Virus record (IMG/VR): IMGVR_UViG_3300025732_000023
Span: 34,732-98,731 of that record
Length of the DNA stretch: 64,000 nucleotides
Reading direction: 5' to 3' (one strand)
Source: a virus
Part shown: positions 6,454-15,004 of the stretch, in pieces
How the letters are laid out: every line of letters begins with the position of its first letter
How positions within the stretch are numbered: position 1 is the first letter of the stretch
Notes under the pieces: model-generated
Seen by the model: the letters and a program-made list of their open reading frames with translations, nothing else
Databases searched by the model: none
Told to the model about the DNA's origin: nothing
Position numbers and translations under genes: made by a program

Positions 6454-8820
6454 TTAACCAATATCACCCTCTGTTGGGGCACCATATCTCCTCAACCAAA
6501 TCTTAGTACCAAGTTCTTTTGCTTTTGCAGGATCTGATACTCTCAATCTTTCATATTTTTGCAATTCTGGATCAATTGGTTTAGCAGCAGGTTTTACTGC
6601 TGGTTTGGCAGCGGCAGGTTTTACTGCTGGTTTGGCAGCGGCAGGTTTTACTGCTGGTTTGGCAGCGGCAGGTTTTGCCGCAGGTTTTGGAGAAACACCT
6701 GCTCTCCTCAGAATTTCGGGAGTAGGCATTGGATCATTTGGAACACCTTTATTAAGATCTCCACGAGCTCTGGCAGCAGTTAATGTGCCATCAGCAGTTG
6801 GTCTAGGTGCCATTACAGCAGCGGCAACTCCAAGTGGCGTAAGATTTCTAAGTGAAGCAAGTGTTCCAAGTCCTTGAAGAAGTTTAGATCCACCACCAGG
6901 CATTTGTGGTTTTACTGATGGTTTTGTGGAGGTTGATGGTTTTGGTGTCAACTTATCAACACCAGATGGTTTAGGAGCAGGTTTAGATGCTGGTTTTGTA
7001 CTTGGAAGTTCTCCCATTAAACCACCACCAGTCATTCTATTCAATCTCTGAACATCTTGGAACTGTTGAGATCTTACTGAAGTTGCAGGTTTTGCTGCCT
7101 GAGTTGCTGCTGTTGGTTTTGCAGCAGGAAGCAATCCACGAACATTGGTCTGTGACGGTCTTAATTGAGATTGTGGTTTAACTGCTTGTTGTACTCTACC
7201 CCACAAGTTTCTAGCACCAGAGACAGTATCAGAAACTTGCCTCCAAGGATCTGGAAGAATATTTCTAACACCTTGTGGCAATAAACCACGAGGATTCGAT
7301 CCAGATAATCTTGTTGAAGATGGCAATTCTCTAACAGTTACTGGTTGAATTCTTGTACTTACTGGTTTTCCAGTAAGTGGTTTAGCAGTAGGAGTTATAG
7401 CACCAGGTTTAGCAGTAGGAGTTATAGCACCACCAGGAGTAGCACGAGTTATAGCACCACCGCGAGCAGAACTAGACGAAGGTGGTAATGCTCCACGAAC
7501 ATTAGGACCAGAAGAACCAGTTAGTGCTCTTGTTGATGTGGTTGGTTTAGTGGATGATGGTTTAGTAATATCTTGAATTCTATTTCCTGTTGTTCCACCT
7601 CTCCAAGGATCTGGAGAAATGTTTGATCCCCTAGGAGAAGTTCTAATAGTTTGCGTAGATGTTCTAATAATTGGTGCTGGTGACTGTGCTCTTACATTTG
7701 GTGCCTTTACTGGTGCAGATGCAGATGGTGCAGACCCTGCTCCAATAGATGTTCCAAGAATATCAGATACTCCTGCTCTTAAAACATTTCTGGCAACTTG
7801 CCCAGCAGTAACTCCAGGTTTTCCAATTCCAGTTCTACTCTGAACTGCTCTAATAAAATCATTCCAAGCCGCTTCATTTACAAGTTCAACCATAATTTGG
7901 TTGCTCTGTTGCTCAGTATATCCCTCATCAAGAAGAATTTCTAGAACTTGATCATAGATATTAACTTCTTCTTTAACTGGTGATGATATTTTTGTCCAAT
8001 CAGTTTGTCGAATAGCATTACGATTTATAATTGGAATTGGAGGAGGAACAGGTCCACCTCTAAATGTAGGTCCAGGACCCATTGTTGTACCAAAGTCTCC
8101 TGGTTTAATTTCTGGTTTAGGTGTAGGAAGGGTAGTAGTAGAAGTTGGTGCAGTTGGTTTCACAACAGCAGTAGGTTCGGGAGTGCCACTCATCATTCTC
8201 TGAACTCTTTCCTGCCCTTCAATACCTGCTCTAAGTTTATCAGGGCCAAGAAGTCTCTTTGCTCTTGCACTCATTAATGCTTGTGCTTCTTTCGAAGGAC
8301 CTGCCATCGTTGCCTGAGCAGATGCCTTACGGAGATCATCAAGTTCTTGTTGAAATGACTTTTGAGGAGCGGCAGGAGGAGTAACAGTAGAAGAAGTGCT
8401 GCTAGGACTGGCAGTGGTTGTAGATGGTTGAGAAGTTACTGGCGTAACTGTTCTTTTACCAGATGCATCATATGATACATTTACAGGTTTTCCACCAAGA
8501 GTTGCTGGATATTGTTTACCAACTGTTACGGTTCCACCCTTACCACCAGCGGCAGCAACTGTTTGCGAACTAGTTGTAGTTGGTTTAGGTGATGTTTGAG
8601 TAGTAGTAGTAGCGGTAGTTGTTGTTTGTACTGGTTTTGGTTTAGGTGCTGTAGATGCCGCCTTCAATTCATCAGGAGTTGGTGTTGTTCTTCCATCGGT
8701 AGGATAAGTCAGTGTTCCATCAGGTTTTACCAAATACCGATTTCCACCAAATACGGTATATTGTTGCTCATAAATTGAATTATATGCTTCTTGTAAACTT
8801 TTATAATTTTTGTCGCTCAT
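6454..8820 (-). CDS. Low-complexity Pro/Thr/Lys/Ala-rich protein, 788 aa
   Basis: Function is unknown. The N-terminus SLQEAYNSIYE resembles the start of the 223-aa neighbour. Most of the chain is low complexity: Thr/Pro-rich early, Arg/Ser/Gly/Pro-rich in the middle, and an Ala-Lys-Pro-Val array near the C-terminus encoded by 27-bp tandem DNA repeats. One structured segment, about 286-327 (YDQVLEILLDEGY..Q..QIM), is a divergent copy of the EGY helical module. The C-terminus ends in a short charged segment (KAKELGTKIWLRRYG). A perfect GATAAATA late promoter 22 bases upstream predicts late expression, which suggests a virion-associated or assembly protein. Confidence 0.75.
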   Translation of the reverse strand: MSDKNYKSLQEAYNSIYEQQYTVFGGNRYLVKPDGTLTYPTDGRTTPTPDELKAASTAPKPKPVQTTTTATTTTQTSPKPTTTSSQTVAAAGGKGGTVTVGKQYPATLGGKPVNVSYDASGKRTVTPVTSQPSTTTASPSSTSSTVTPPAAPQKSFQQELDDLRKASAQATMAGPSKEAQALMSARAKRLLGPDKLRAGIEGQERVQRMMSGTPEPTAVVKPTAPTSTTTLPTPKPEIKPGDFGTTMGPGPTFRGGPVPPPIPIINRNAIRQTDWTKISSPVKEEVNIYDQVLEILLDEGYTEQQSNQIMVELVNEAAWNDFIRAVQSRTGIGKPGVTAGQVARNVLRAGVSDILGTSIGAGSAPSASAPVKAPNVRAQSPAPIIRTSTQTIRTSPRGSNISPDPWRGGTTGNRIQDITKPSSTKPTTSTRALTGSSGPNVRGALPPSSSSARGGAITRATPGGAITPTAKPGAITPTAKPLTGKPVSTRIQPVTVRELPSSTRLSGSNPRGLLPQGVRNILPDPWRQVSDTVSGARNLWGRVQQAVKPQSQLRPSQTNVRGLLPAAKPTAATQAAKPATSVRSQQFQDVQRLNRMTGGGLMGELPSTKPASKPAPKPSGVDKLTPKPSTSTKPSVKPQMPGGGSKLLQGLGTLASLRNLTPLGVAAAVMAPRPTADGTLTAARARGDLNKGVPNDPMPTPEILRRAGVSPKPAAKPAAAKPAVKPAAAKPAVKPAAAKPAVKPAAKPIDPELQKYERLRVSDPAKAKELGTKIWLRRYGAPTEGDIG
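6580..6687 (-). repeat. 27-bp tandem repeat array (about four copies)
   Basis: The unit encodes AAAKPAVKP. Copies starting at 6607 and 6634 are identical over 27 bases; those at 6580 and 6661 are diverged. The repeats keep the reading frame of the 788-aa gene. Confidence 0.9.
7379..7432 (-). repeat. 27-bp perfect tandem duplication
   Basis: Two identical 27-base copies encode PGAITPTAK-type units in the 788-aa gene, with a third degraded copy beyond 7432. The period is the same as in the 6580-6687 array but the sequence is different. Confidence 0.85.
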
Positions 8821-8836
8821 CTCTAAAAGACACTTT

Positions 8837-8983
8837 TTAGATATTTATCAAAAAAGAAGCGCCCCCATTTTGGAGACGCTTCTTGAGTGCTTGGCGACGT
8901 GCTTTTGCTTGTCGGAGTGCTTGCGGTTTTAGTTTTCGCTTTTGCTCCTTTTTTGAATGGTGGTAGCGATTTGGGACTTGCAT
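8837..8983 (-). CDS. Small very basic protein, 48 aa, coupled to gp46
   Basis: The frame starts MQVPNRYHHSKKEQKRKL and continues with Lys/Arg/Ala/Gln-rich helix (RQAKARRQALKKRL). Its ATG overlaps the gp46 stop by one base (TAATG), which suggests reinitiation after gp46. The last codons cover an intrinsic terminator and a late promoter, so the full-length reading frame may not be what is made. A nucleic-acid-binding role is only suggested by charge. Confidence 0.55.
   Translation of the reverse strand: MQVPNRYHHSKKEQKRKLKPQALRQAKARRQALKKRLQNGGASFLINI
8842..8849 (-). promoter_or_regulatory. Late promoter GATAAATA for the 788-aa gene
   Basis: The minus-strand GATAAATA matches the T4-like cyanophage late motif NATAAATA and lies 22-29 bases before the ATG at 8820. 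It follows directly on the terminator of the gp46 unit. Confidence 0.75.
8856..8882 (-). terminator. Intrinsic terminator of the gp47-gp46 unit
   Basis: On the minus strand GAAGCG...CGCTTC forms the outer stem with further C-G pairs inside, followed by TTTTTTGA. It lies inside the 3' end of the 48-aa frame. Confidence 0.85.
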
Positions 8984-10710
8984 TAGTCTTGTGCTTGTGG
9001 AGACATCATACGAGAAAAACCTTTGACTTTTTCAAACCTTATGACACTTTCAAATTTGTCATGCAGGTCTGACTTATGAGAGATCACAAAGATATTAGCA
9101 TCTTTAATCACATAACGGATAATCTTCAAGAACTCATCAGTGCCGAAACCATCAAGTGAAGAATCAAATACCTCATCCATAATCAGCAGATTGGTATTAA
9201 CGGAGTTTTTGACTCGGGCGACTTCTCTCCAAGTGAAGAGAAGGGCAAGGTCGATTCTCATTTTTTCACCCTCACTGAATGAACTATATGAAAAGTCTTC
9301 GTGAATGGGTGACTTTACCGTTTCGTTAAATTCTTCATCCAGATTGAAATTAATATAAAAATCCATCATCTGAAGGTAACGATTCACCTGCTGATTTATG
9401 AACGGAAGATACTTCTTAATTATCTTCGTTTTAACGCCATCGTCCTTGAGTAAGGAATAGGCAAAATCGTAATAAACGATTTCTTCTTTTTTCTTTGCTA
9501 ATTCTTCAAATGTTTTTTGGAGATTGGAGCGAAATTCTTCTAACTTCTCATGCTCAGTATTTCGGTTTGCAAGGTTTTGGGTAATTGTTTGAATTTCATT
9601 TTCAAGATCTCGGATTTGTCGCTGGTTAAGTGATATCCGAGTATTGTTTTGAGAAATCTCATGATTGAGTTTCGTAATCTCCTTGGAAAGTGCGTTGAAT
9701 TGACGCTCTCGTTCCTGTTCGAACTTTATTGTTTGTTCAAGTTCTTCATAACCATCTTTAAGTTCCTTTGCTTTATTTTGAGCGTCGGTAATTCTATTTA
9801 ACCGAAACTCTTCTTCGATAGTTTGGGTACATGTAGGGCATACCGTATTTTCAGTAAAAAACTTATGCTCTTTGGTAATTGCAGATACTTTCTGGGAGAT
9901 TTTACCTTTTAGATTGTTTAGTTTTACTAACTTATCACCAGCACCAATAACTTCTTCTTGTTCTTTTGTGAACTTAAAAATCTTTTCTTCTGTTTTAGAA
10001 TTTTCAGCAATATAAACACCAACCTCAGAATCTAATTTGGTAATCTTTTCCTTATTAGAATTAATATTGGCATTACCACGATTTTCCAGTTCTTCGATGA
10101 AGTCTTCCTGCATCTTCATCTTGTCCTTAATATTATCCTTCCTCAAATCAAGAGATTTGACCTGCTCCCTTTTTTCCCGAAGTTTATCCTTTACAAGGTT
10201 ATTCATTGCAGAGAATACACGAATATCCAAAAGATCTTCGATCACCTCACGACGATTCGATGTCGTAAGTTGCATAAATGGAACAAAAGTACTACTACCC
10301 AGAATTACAATCTGAGTAAAGGATTTGTAATTAAGTTTGAGAATACTTTCTTCAAGGATACGCTGCATCGCACGATCATCTGCTTCACGATGCATTGGAG
10401 TTCCATTTACAACTATATCAAATACTGATGGTTTGATACCACGTCGAATAAGATACTGACGAGTATTAATTGCAAACTCAACTTCAACAACACATTCTCT
10501 TTCATTAGTTGTGTTAACAAGTTGGGGTTTATTAATTTTCCTGAATGGTTTATTAAACAGAACAAAAGTCAAAGCATCCAGAATAGTGGACTTACCAGCT
10601 CCGTTTGTTCCAATAATAAGATTTGTGTGATTACTTTGGAAGTCAACTTCTGTAAAACTGTTTCCAGTTGAAAGAAAATTACGCCAACGGATCTTTTGAA
10701 AGGTTATCAT
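8983..10710 (-). CDS. 46: Recombination endonuclease subunit gp46 (Rad50/SbcC-like)
   Basis: This is the ATPase subunit of the gp46-gp47 exonuclease complex that resects DNA ends for recombination-dependent replication and host DNA breakdown. Visible parts are Walker A GTNGAGKST (34-42), long coiled coils around a zinc-hook CPTC (Cys291, Cys294), the ABC signature SFSEGEKMR near 483 and Walker B LLIMDEVFD near 513. The 575-residue length is close to T4 gp46 (560). Its start lies inside the 3' end of the DUF3110 gene, overlapping by 32 bases. Confidence 0.95.
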   Translation of the reverse strand: MITFQKIRWRNFLSTGNSFTEVDFQSNHTNLIIGTNGAGKSTILDALTFVLFNKPFRKINKPQLVNTTNERECVVEVEFAINTRQYLIRRGIKPSVFDIVVNGTPMHREADDRAMQRILEESILKLNYKSFTQIVILGSSTFVPFMQLTTSNRREVIEDLLDIRVFSAMNNLVKDKLREKREQVKSLDLRKDNIKDKMKMQEDFIEELENRGNANINSNKEKITKLDSEVGVYIAENSKTEEKIFKFTKEQEEVIGAGDKLVKLNNLKGKISQKVSAITKEHKFFTENTVCPTCTQTIEEEFRLNRITDAQNKAKELKDGYEELEQTIKFEQERERQFNALSKEITKLNHEISQNNTRISLNQRQIRDLENEIQTITQNLANRNTEHEKLEEFRSNLQKTFEELAKKKEEIVYYDFAYSLLKDDGVKTKIIKKYLPFINQQVNRYLQMMDFYINFNLDEEFNETVKSPIHEDFSYSSFSEGEKMRIDLALLFTWREVARVKNSVNTNLLIMDEVFDSSLDGFGTDEFLKIIRYVIKDANIFVISHKSDLHDKFESVIRFEKVKGFSRMMSPQAQD

Positions 10711-10966
10711 TCAGTTTAGGGGGAATAACAATATCGTTTGCTGTAACGACGGCATATTTGTAATTATACCTCTTACAGGTCATTATTGCAAGGGCATCAT
10801 CAACCTCTACAACATCCATTTCAGTATCTTCCTGATCTTCAAGCATCAAAGCATAACGAACGGCATCATCTTCTTCTTCAAAGAGGAAAAGAACCTTTTC
10901 CCCATATCTGTTTTGAACAGCGTATGCCCCGTCTTCTTTTTGATCTTTAAGAGTCAGAAGAAACAT
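10679..10966 (-). CDS. DUF3110 protein, 95 aa
   Basis: The sequence pattern VLFLFEEEDDAVRYALMLEDQ matches DUF3110, a small domain common in cyanobacteria and cyanophages. The fold appears alpha/beta and ferredoxin-like, and the function is unknown. It sits between gp47 and gp46, with its ATG overlapping the gp47 stop (TAATG) and its tail overlapping gp46. It is therefore translated as part of the nuclease operon and may have been taken from a host. Confidence 0.8.
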   Translation of the reverse strand: MFLLTLKDQKEDGAYAVQNRYGEKVLFLFEEEDDAVRYALMLEDQEDTEMDVVEVDDALAIMTCKRYNYKYAVVTANDIVIPPKLNDNLSKDPLA

Positions 10967-12006
10967 TACTCAACCTCGCAAGCTTGTGAGTATATCTTTT
11001 GTAAAATACCTTTGATGATTGATTTATCACAATCAATTTCAGATTCATCAATATATCTATTCAAAATAGAAATTGTATTTTCAGACTCTTCAACTTCAAA
11101 ATCTTCATCAATATGTATTTCAAAATTCTCTACGATTTTGAGTTCTTGAATTCCAGATGAATAAAGTTTATCAATGAATTTTTCAAACTTCTTAGGATCA
11201 GATTTCTTCTTTACAATGACCTTTACAATTTTTCCAACATACTCACGAGTATCAAATGTTTGATATGGAGTATCTTCATAGTAAACATTGTAGAAAAGTT
11301 TATATGGGTTATTGATCGGTTCAAATCCTAATGTTTCTGTGTCAAAGATATGAAATCCGCGAGTATCATTCACATCGTTCCAGAACATCTCATAGGGATT
11401 TCCTAGATAGTAGATTTTCCCGTTGTTCGATCGAGTGTGATAGTGTCCCGAGAAGACAAGTTCGAACTTCTCAAATAGTTCGCTTTCCATACCGTCTTCC
11501 ATGACGTGCCCGCGATGAGCTCTAAATCCGTTGAGTTCAAGGTGCCCCATCGCACACTTGCAAGATGTATTTTGAATAGATTTGAAAGTAGTCTCCTCAT
11601 TTTCTTGATTAATCCATGGAACAAAAAGTACTTTTAATTTATCTAACTTAACTTCTTCTACCTCAGAATAGATTTTGATATTATCATATTCTTTGAGAAG
11701 GAGACCTACTGAATTGACTGAGTTTGTATTCTTATAGTATGCTGTGTGGTTCCCAACAATCGTGTGAACAGTCACACCCAATTGTTGAAGGCGATCATAA
11801 TAGTTCTCTTTTGCCCATTCAAGTGCCCAAAGATCAATTGATCTACGGTTATCAAAAGTATCTCCCATATCGACAACAGTTTTGATATTGTTCTCTTCCA
11901 GATATGGAAAGAAAACGGTATCATAAAACTTTTTAAAATAGTCGTGGAGAAACTTGGACGATTTCCTAGCACCAAAATGCTGATCTGTAATGATCGCAAC
12001 CTTCAT
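10966..12006 (-). CDS. 47: Recombination endonuclease subunit gp47 (Mre11/SbcD-like)
   Basis: This is the metallophosphoesterase nuclease partner of gp46. Metal-binding motifs are in order: ITDQH (Asp8, His10), VDMGDTFDN (Asp49), IVGNHTAYY (Asn86, His87), then AMGHLE and FSGHYHT. The 346 residues compare with 339 in T4. The start overlaps the gp55 stop (ATGA), so gp55, gp47, DUF3110 and gp46 form one transcription unit. Confidence 0.95.
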   Translation of the reverse strand: MKVAIITDQHFGARKSSKFLHDYFKKFYDTVFFPYLEENNIKTVVDMGDTFDNRRSIDLWALEWAKENYYDRLQQLGVTVHTIVGNHTAYYKNTNSVNSVGLLLKEYDNIKIYSEVEEVKLDKLKVLFVPWINQENEETTFKSIQNTSCKCAMGHLELNGFRAHRGHVMEDGMESELFEKFELVFSGHYHTRSNNGKIYYLGNPYEMFWNDVNDTRGFHIFDTETLGFEPINNPYKLFYNVYYEDTPYQTFDTREYVGKIVKVIVKKKSDPKKFEKFIDKLYSSGIQELKIVENFEIHIDEDFEVEESENTISILNRYIDESEIDCDKSIIKGILQKIYSQACEVE

Positions 12007-12527
12007 CGATTCTTGTAAGCAATATTGTCCTTGATCGTATTATAGTCGGAACTGCTGCCAGAAAGCAAGCTATCGTCAACCATCATTACCTCATCAAAAC
12101 CAGTCCGTTCGATGATCTTGGTCTTGATTTCAAGTTGCTTCTTTTCTTTCTGAATACGACGGAGAAAAGCGTAGTGAATGATTTGAGTAAAGTATGCAAA
12201 TGGATTCTTTGACTTCTCTGGATCAAAGTTATGAATATACTGGACGCAGTTTTCAATACCATCAGAGATCATATCATCCCGAAACATATAGTTCACAAAG
12301 TTCGGTTTGTATGAGAGGTGTGTAGCGATTTTAAGAAAACATTCGCCAAGATAGTTTGAGATTGGTGGTTTACCTTCCCAGTGCTTTGCTCTTTCTTCTT
12401 TTGGTTGCTTTGTAAGATCTTTATCGTAAATCTTCAAGTATGACTTTTCAACTTTTGTTCTATAAACAATCAGTGCTTCAAGTAACTCCTTGTTATTTAC
12501 ATAATGTTCTGATTTCTTTTTGGACAT
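12003..12527 (-). CDS. 55: Late-promoter sigma factor gp55
   Basis: This is the small sigma-family protein that directs host RNA polymerase to T4-type late promoters. At 174 residues it is close to T4 (185). Recognisable parts are DDMISDGIENCVQYIHNFDP and PFAYFTQIIHYAFLRRIQKE, the sigma region-2-like core, and a short acidic C-terminus expected to bind the clamp. A strong sigma70-type promoter lies in the gap upstream, as expected for a gene needed before late transcription. Confidence 0.93.
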   Translation of the reverse strand: MSKKKSEHYVNNKELLEALIVYRTKVEKSYLKIYDKDLTKQPKEERAKHWEGKPPISNYLGECFLKIATHLSYKPNFVNYMFRDDMISDGIENCVQYIHNFDPEKSKNPFAYFTQIIHYAFLRRIQKEKKQLEIKTKIIERTGFDEVMMVDDSLLSGSSSDYNTIKDNIAYKNR

Positions 12528-12563
12528 AACATCGGTCTCAGTAGATAAATTTTTGTTATGTTC

Positions 12564-12591
12564 ATTATAGCATACTTTGGGGGCTTGACAA
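12564..12591 (-). promoter_or_regulatory. Sigma70-type promoter for gp55 unit
   Basis: On the minus strand TTGTCA (12586-12591) is followed after 16 bases by a perfect TATAAT (12564-12569), 37 bases before the gp55 ATG. It lies in a 113-base gap that holds no other gene. Confidence 0.8.
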
Positions 12592-12640
12592 CATTGGAAA
12601 TTATGAGTAGAATCTCTTTGTTCCCGTTGAAGATCAGATT

Positions 12641-13054
12641 CTAGCTTTCTTTATTATCTTTAAGGTCTTTACGGAAAATATTCTCCAAAGTCTTTCTAGC
12701 ATCTTCAACAGAAGAGATATATCCCATTTTATTAGATATCTGAACCTTACCATCTAGTTCAATATCAACATCTTCATCATTAATATATCTTTCGTAAAAG
12801 GTTATCATTTGACTTTCTTTTACTTCAGTCATAGTAACGATCTTATCGTACTTAATGATAAAGAAATCATCAGATGGTACTTCCATCCAAGGTTTTACTT
12901 TAACGTACTGTCCTATGTGATTAGTAACAACTTTCATTATGACAGGATTTTGAAGTATTACAATAGGATCCCCATCGTTATCATCAACGCATATTAAAGA
13001 AAATATTTCTTCACCTGTAACAAGTTTGATTGCTGCGTAAAACTCTTCTCCCAT
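12641..13054 (-). CDS. Conserved phage protein, 137 aa, Sm-like fold suspected
   Basis: The protein starts MGEEFYAAIKLVTGEEIFSL and is rich in short beta strands (IVILQNPVIMKVV, DDFFIIKYDKIVTMTEV), then has a C-terminal helix (VEDARKTLENIFRKDL). The strand pattern recalls small-barrel Sm-like domains, which is an inference from sequence feel only. The start overlaps the UvsW stop (TAATG), so it follows uvsW in the same operon. No catalytic residues are evident. Confidence 0.7.
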   Translation of the reverse strand: MGEEFYAAIKLVTGEEIFSLICVDDNDGDPIVILQNPVIMKVVTNHIGQYVKVKPWMEVPSDDFFIIKYDKIVTMTEVKESQMITFYERYINDEDVDIELDGKVQISNKMGYISSVEDARKTLENIFRKDLKDNKES

Positions 13055-14517
13055 TAGTTTTTTAGCGGTATGTTTACAATATCATAGTTAAAGTTTTCTT
13101 CGTTATAAACTTTGATTCGCTCGATTAAATGATTGAGTGTATAATTTTTTCTTGACTTATAACTGATATCATCGGCAATATCATATAAAGTCGCTTTTGT
13201 CTTGTTGTCTCCTTTTCTTAGAACTCTTCCAATTGATTGGAGATTTCTAATTCTTGATTTACTTGGAGAAGCAAAGATAACATTATGTAGGTTTTTAATA
13301 TTAATGCCTGTTGAAAAAGTTCCGTAAGAAGCAACAATGATTGCGTTATTTTCTTTTTCGGTAATTTCTCTAACTTTTTCTCTGTCTTCTGTGTCTACTC
13401 CACCGTGTACAAAAAACACGTGACGATTTTCATCGATATTCTTATTTATGAGTTCATATAAAGGTTGACCATGACCTTCAACTCTTGAAAAAAGAATTAA
13501 AGTATTACCTTTGAGATCAAGAGCAAGATTGCGAATAAACTTGTTACGTTTTTCATGATTGATGATATATTGAACTTCATCCTCAAAGGTCTCAAACTTA
13601 TTTGGTGGGTGTTTCAATAGCAGTATATTGATATCCAATTTGGCAACGTGACCCTTTTGCATTAGTTCTTCTGTTCTAATGATCTTGTATGAAGGGCCAA
13701 ATAAACCTTCTAGAACCCATTTGTGAGTTTGTGTTCCGTCTAGAGTTCCTGTAAAACCGTAACGAAATTTAGCATCAGAAAGTTTTGTCATTATAGATAC
13801 TAATGACTTTGATTTAAACTGGTGTGCTTCATCTCCAACGACCACATTGAATCTTGAAAAGTATTGACGCGGAAGTTTGTAGATGGACTGCCAGGTTGTA
13901 ATGATCACCTGAGAGTCAGTTTCCCTCTCCTTTCCTGCGTATATCTTGTGGCAGTATGAACCCACGTCCCACCCATAATCTGCAAAGTCTTTATACATCT
14001 GCTCTACAAGGGATGTCGTTGGAACGACTATCAGAGTATTTTGTCCTTTCTCAACGTAGTATCTCACAATCGAATATATCATCAATGACTTTCCAGAAGC
14101 AGTTGGAGATATCAACAACTTTCGATTGTGTCTTAAAGCGTCGTATACTCCCTCAACTTGGTACTCACGGGGAGCATACTTGCAAATAGAAGTCATATAG
14201 TCTTTGACTCCTTCCTTTGAGATATGTTCGTTTACTTCAAAAGGAAGTCCATAGAACTTATTATTTGTAAATTCATAACTATAATCATGAGTCTCACAAA
14301 ATCTTGTAATTTTATCTAACAAACCTACATAAATTTCACCAGTCTGCGTATTAAATAACCGAATTTTTCCATCCCAGTGCCTGTTACGGAACTGGGGCAT
14401 AAACTTGGCACCTGGTACGTCAAACGTGAACTGGTCTGCTAATTCATAATAGACGTGAGGTTCTGCTTTTACCTGGAGATAGACCTCATTCTTTTTAGAT
14501 ATAACCAAGTGTGACAT
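13054..14517 (-). CDS. uvsW: Recombination DNA-RNA helicase UvsW
   Basis: This is an SF2 helicase that unwinds R-loops and branched DNA and helps switch origin-dependent to recombination-dependent replication. Helicase motifs include SPTASGKS (motif I), VGDEAHQF (motif II), YGFTGTLDG (motif III), a later SYGTFSTGINI and SIGRVLRKG (motif VI). The N-terminal domain (RNRHWDGKIRLFN) matches T4 UvsW. A late-type promoter AATAAATA lies 22 bases upstream, in agreement with late expression of uvsW in T4. Confidence 0.93.
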   Translation of the reverse strand: MSHLVISKKNEVYLQVKAEPHVYYELADQFTFDVPGAKFMPQFRNRHWDGKIRLFNTQTGEIYVGLLDKITRFCETHDYSYEFTNNKFYGLPFEVNEHISKEGVKDYMTSICKYAPREYQVEGVYDALRHNRKLLISPTASGKSLMIYSIVRYYVEKGQNTLIVVPTTSLVEQMYKDFADYGWDVGSYCHKIYAGKERETDSQVIITTWQSIYKLPRQYFSRFNVVVGDEAHQFKSKSLVSIMTKLSDAKFRYGFTGTLDGTQTHKWVLEGLFGPSYKIIRTEELMQKGHVAKLDINILLLKHPPNKFETFEDEVQYIINHEKRNKFIRNLALDLKGNTLILFSRVEGHGQPLYELINKNIDENRHVFFVHGGVDTEDREKVREITEKENNAIIVASYGTFSTGINIKNLHNVIFASPSKSRIRNLQSIGRVLRKGDNKTKATLYDIADDISYKSRKNYTLNHLIERIKVYNEENFNYDIVNIPLKN

Positions 14518-14538
14518 AAGTTCATATCAATACAAAAA

Positions 14539-14546
14539 TATTTATT
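14539..14546 (-). promoter_or_regulatory. Late promoter AATAAATA for uvsW
   Basis: The minus-strand AATAAATA lies 22-29 bases before the uvsW ATG, immediately after the uvsY terminator. Confidence 0.7.
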
Positions 14547-14558
14547 GCCAATAAAAAA

Positions 14559-14574
14559 GAGGCATTTCTGCCTC
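14559..14574 (-). terminator. Intrinsic terminator at the end of uvsY
   Basis: On the minus strand GAGGCA-GAAA-TGCCTC, a perfect 6-bp stem with a GNRA-type tetraloop, is followed by TTTTTTA. The stop codon of uvsY (14573-14575) forms part of the stem. Confidence 0.85.
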
Positions 14575-15004
14575 AGTTAAATCCTGCTTGGAATCTATGC
14601 CATTCAATGGCATTTTTGATTTGATAAGTTCTATTTGAAATTGTTTTGATTACTTCTTCTAGAAACTTTAACATAATGTCATAGTATCTAATTTTGAGAT
14701 CTATCTTATTCAGTTTCTCATCGGCATCCATATGCCTCTGCAATGCCTCTTTATCTCTAACCTTGTACGGGAAAGGTTCTTCTTCGTAAACCTCAATAGA
14801 TGCCTTTCCTGTATAGTAATTATACCGTTCGAGTTTTACCTTATTGTGAGTCTCTCTTGCACGTTCACGCAACAAAGTAATCGTATTGTAAACTGTATAG
14901 TACTTTGCGTGCAATTGTGGAATTTTTAAAGACTCATCGTGTAAGTTATCAGGATCTATGACAGAATCTTTCTGCCACATCTCCTGAATTTGATCAAGAT
15001 CCAT
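14573..15004 (-). CDS. uvsY: Recombination mediator UvsY
   Basis: UvsY loads UvsX recombinase onto gp32-coated single-stranded DNA. The 143 residues compare with 137 in T4. Shared features are the start MDLDQIQEMWQKDSVID, the central LERYNYYTGKAS (T4 ALKARLDYYSGRG), a helical KIDLKIRYYDIMLKFLEEV and the end AIEWHRFQAGFN (T4 DMRAFEAGK). The start overlaps the stop of the upstream tail-tube-like gene (TAATG). Confidence 0.9.
   Translation of the reverse strand: MDLDQIQEMWQKDSVIDPDNLHDESLKIPQLHAKYYTVYNTITLLRERARETHNKVKLERYNYYTGKASIEVYEEEPFPYKVRDKEALQRHMDADEKLNKIDLKIRYYDIMLKFLEEVIKTISNRTYQIKNAIEWHRFQAGFN

Noticed and set aside
6580-7432. CRISPR-like repeats
   Set aside because: The repeats are directly tandem with no spacers and lie in phase in a coding gene.
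6559-8778. Plus-strand repeat-bearing frames opposite the 788-aa gene
   Set aside because: The 27-bp repeats keep several frames open; only the minus frame has a late promoter and a structured module.
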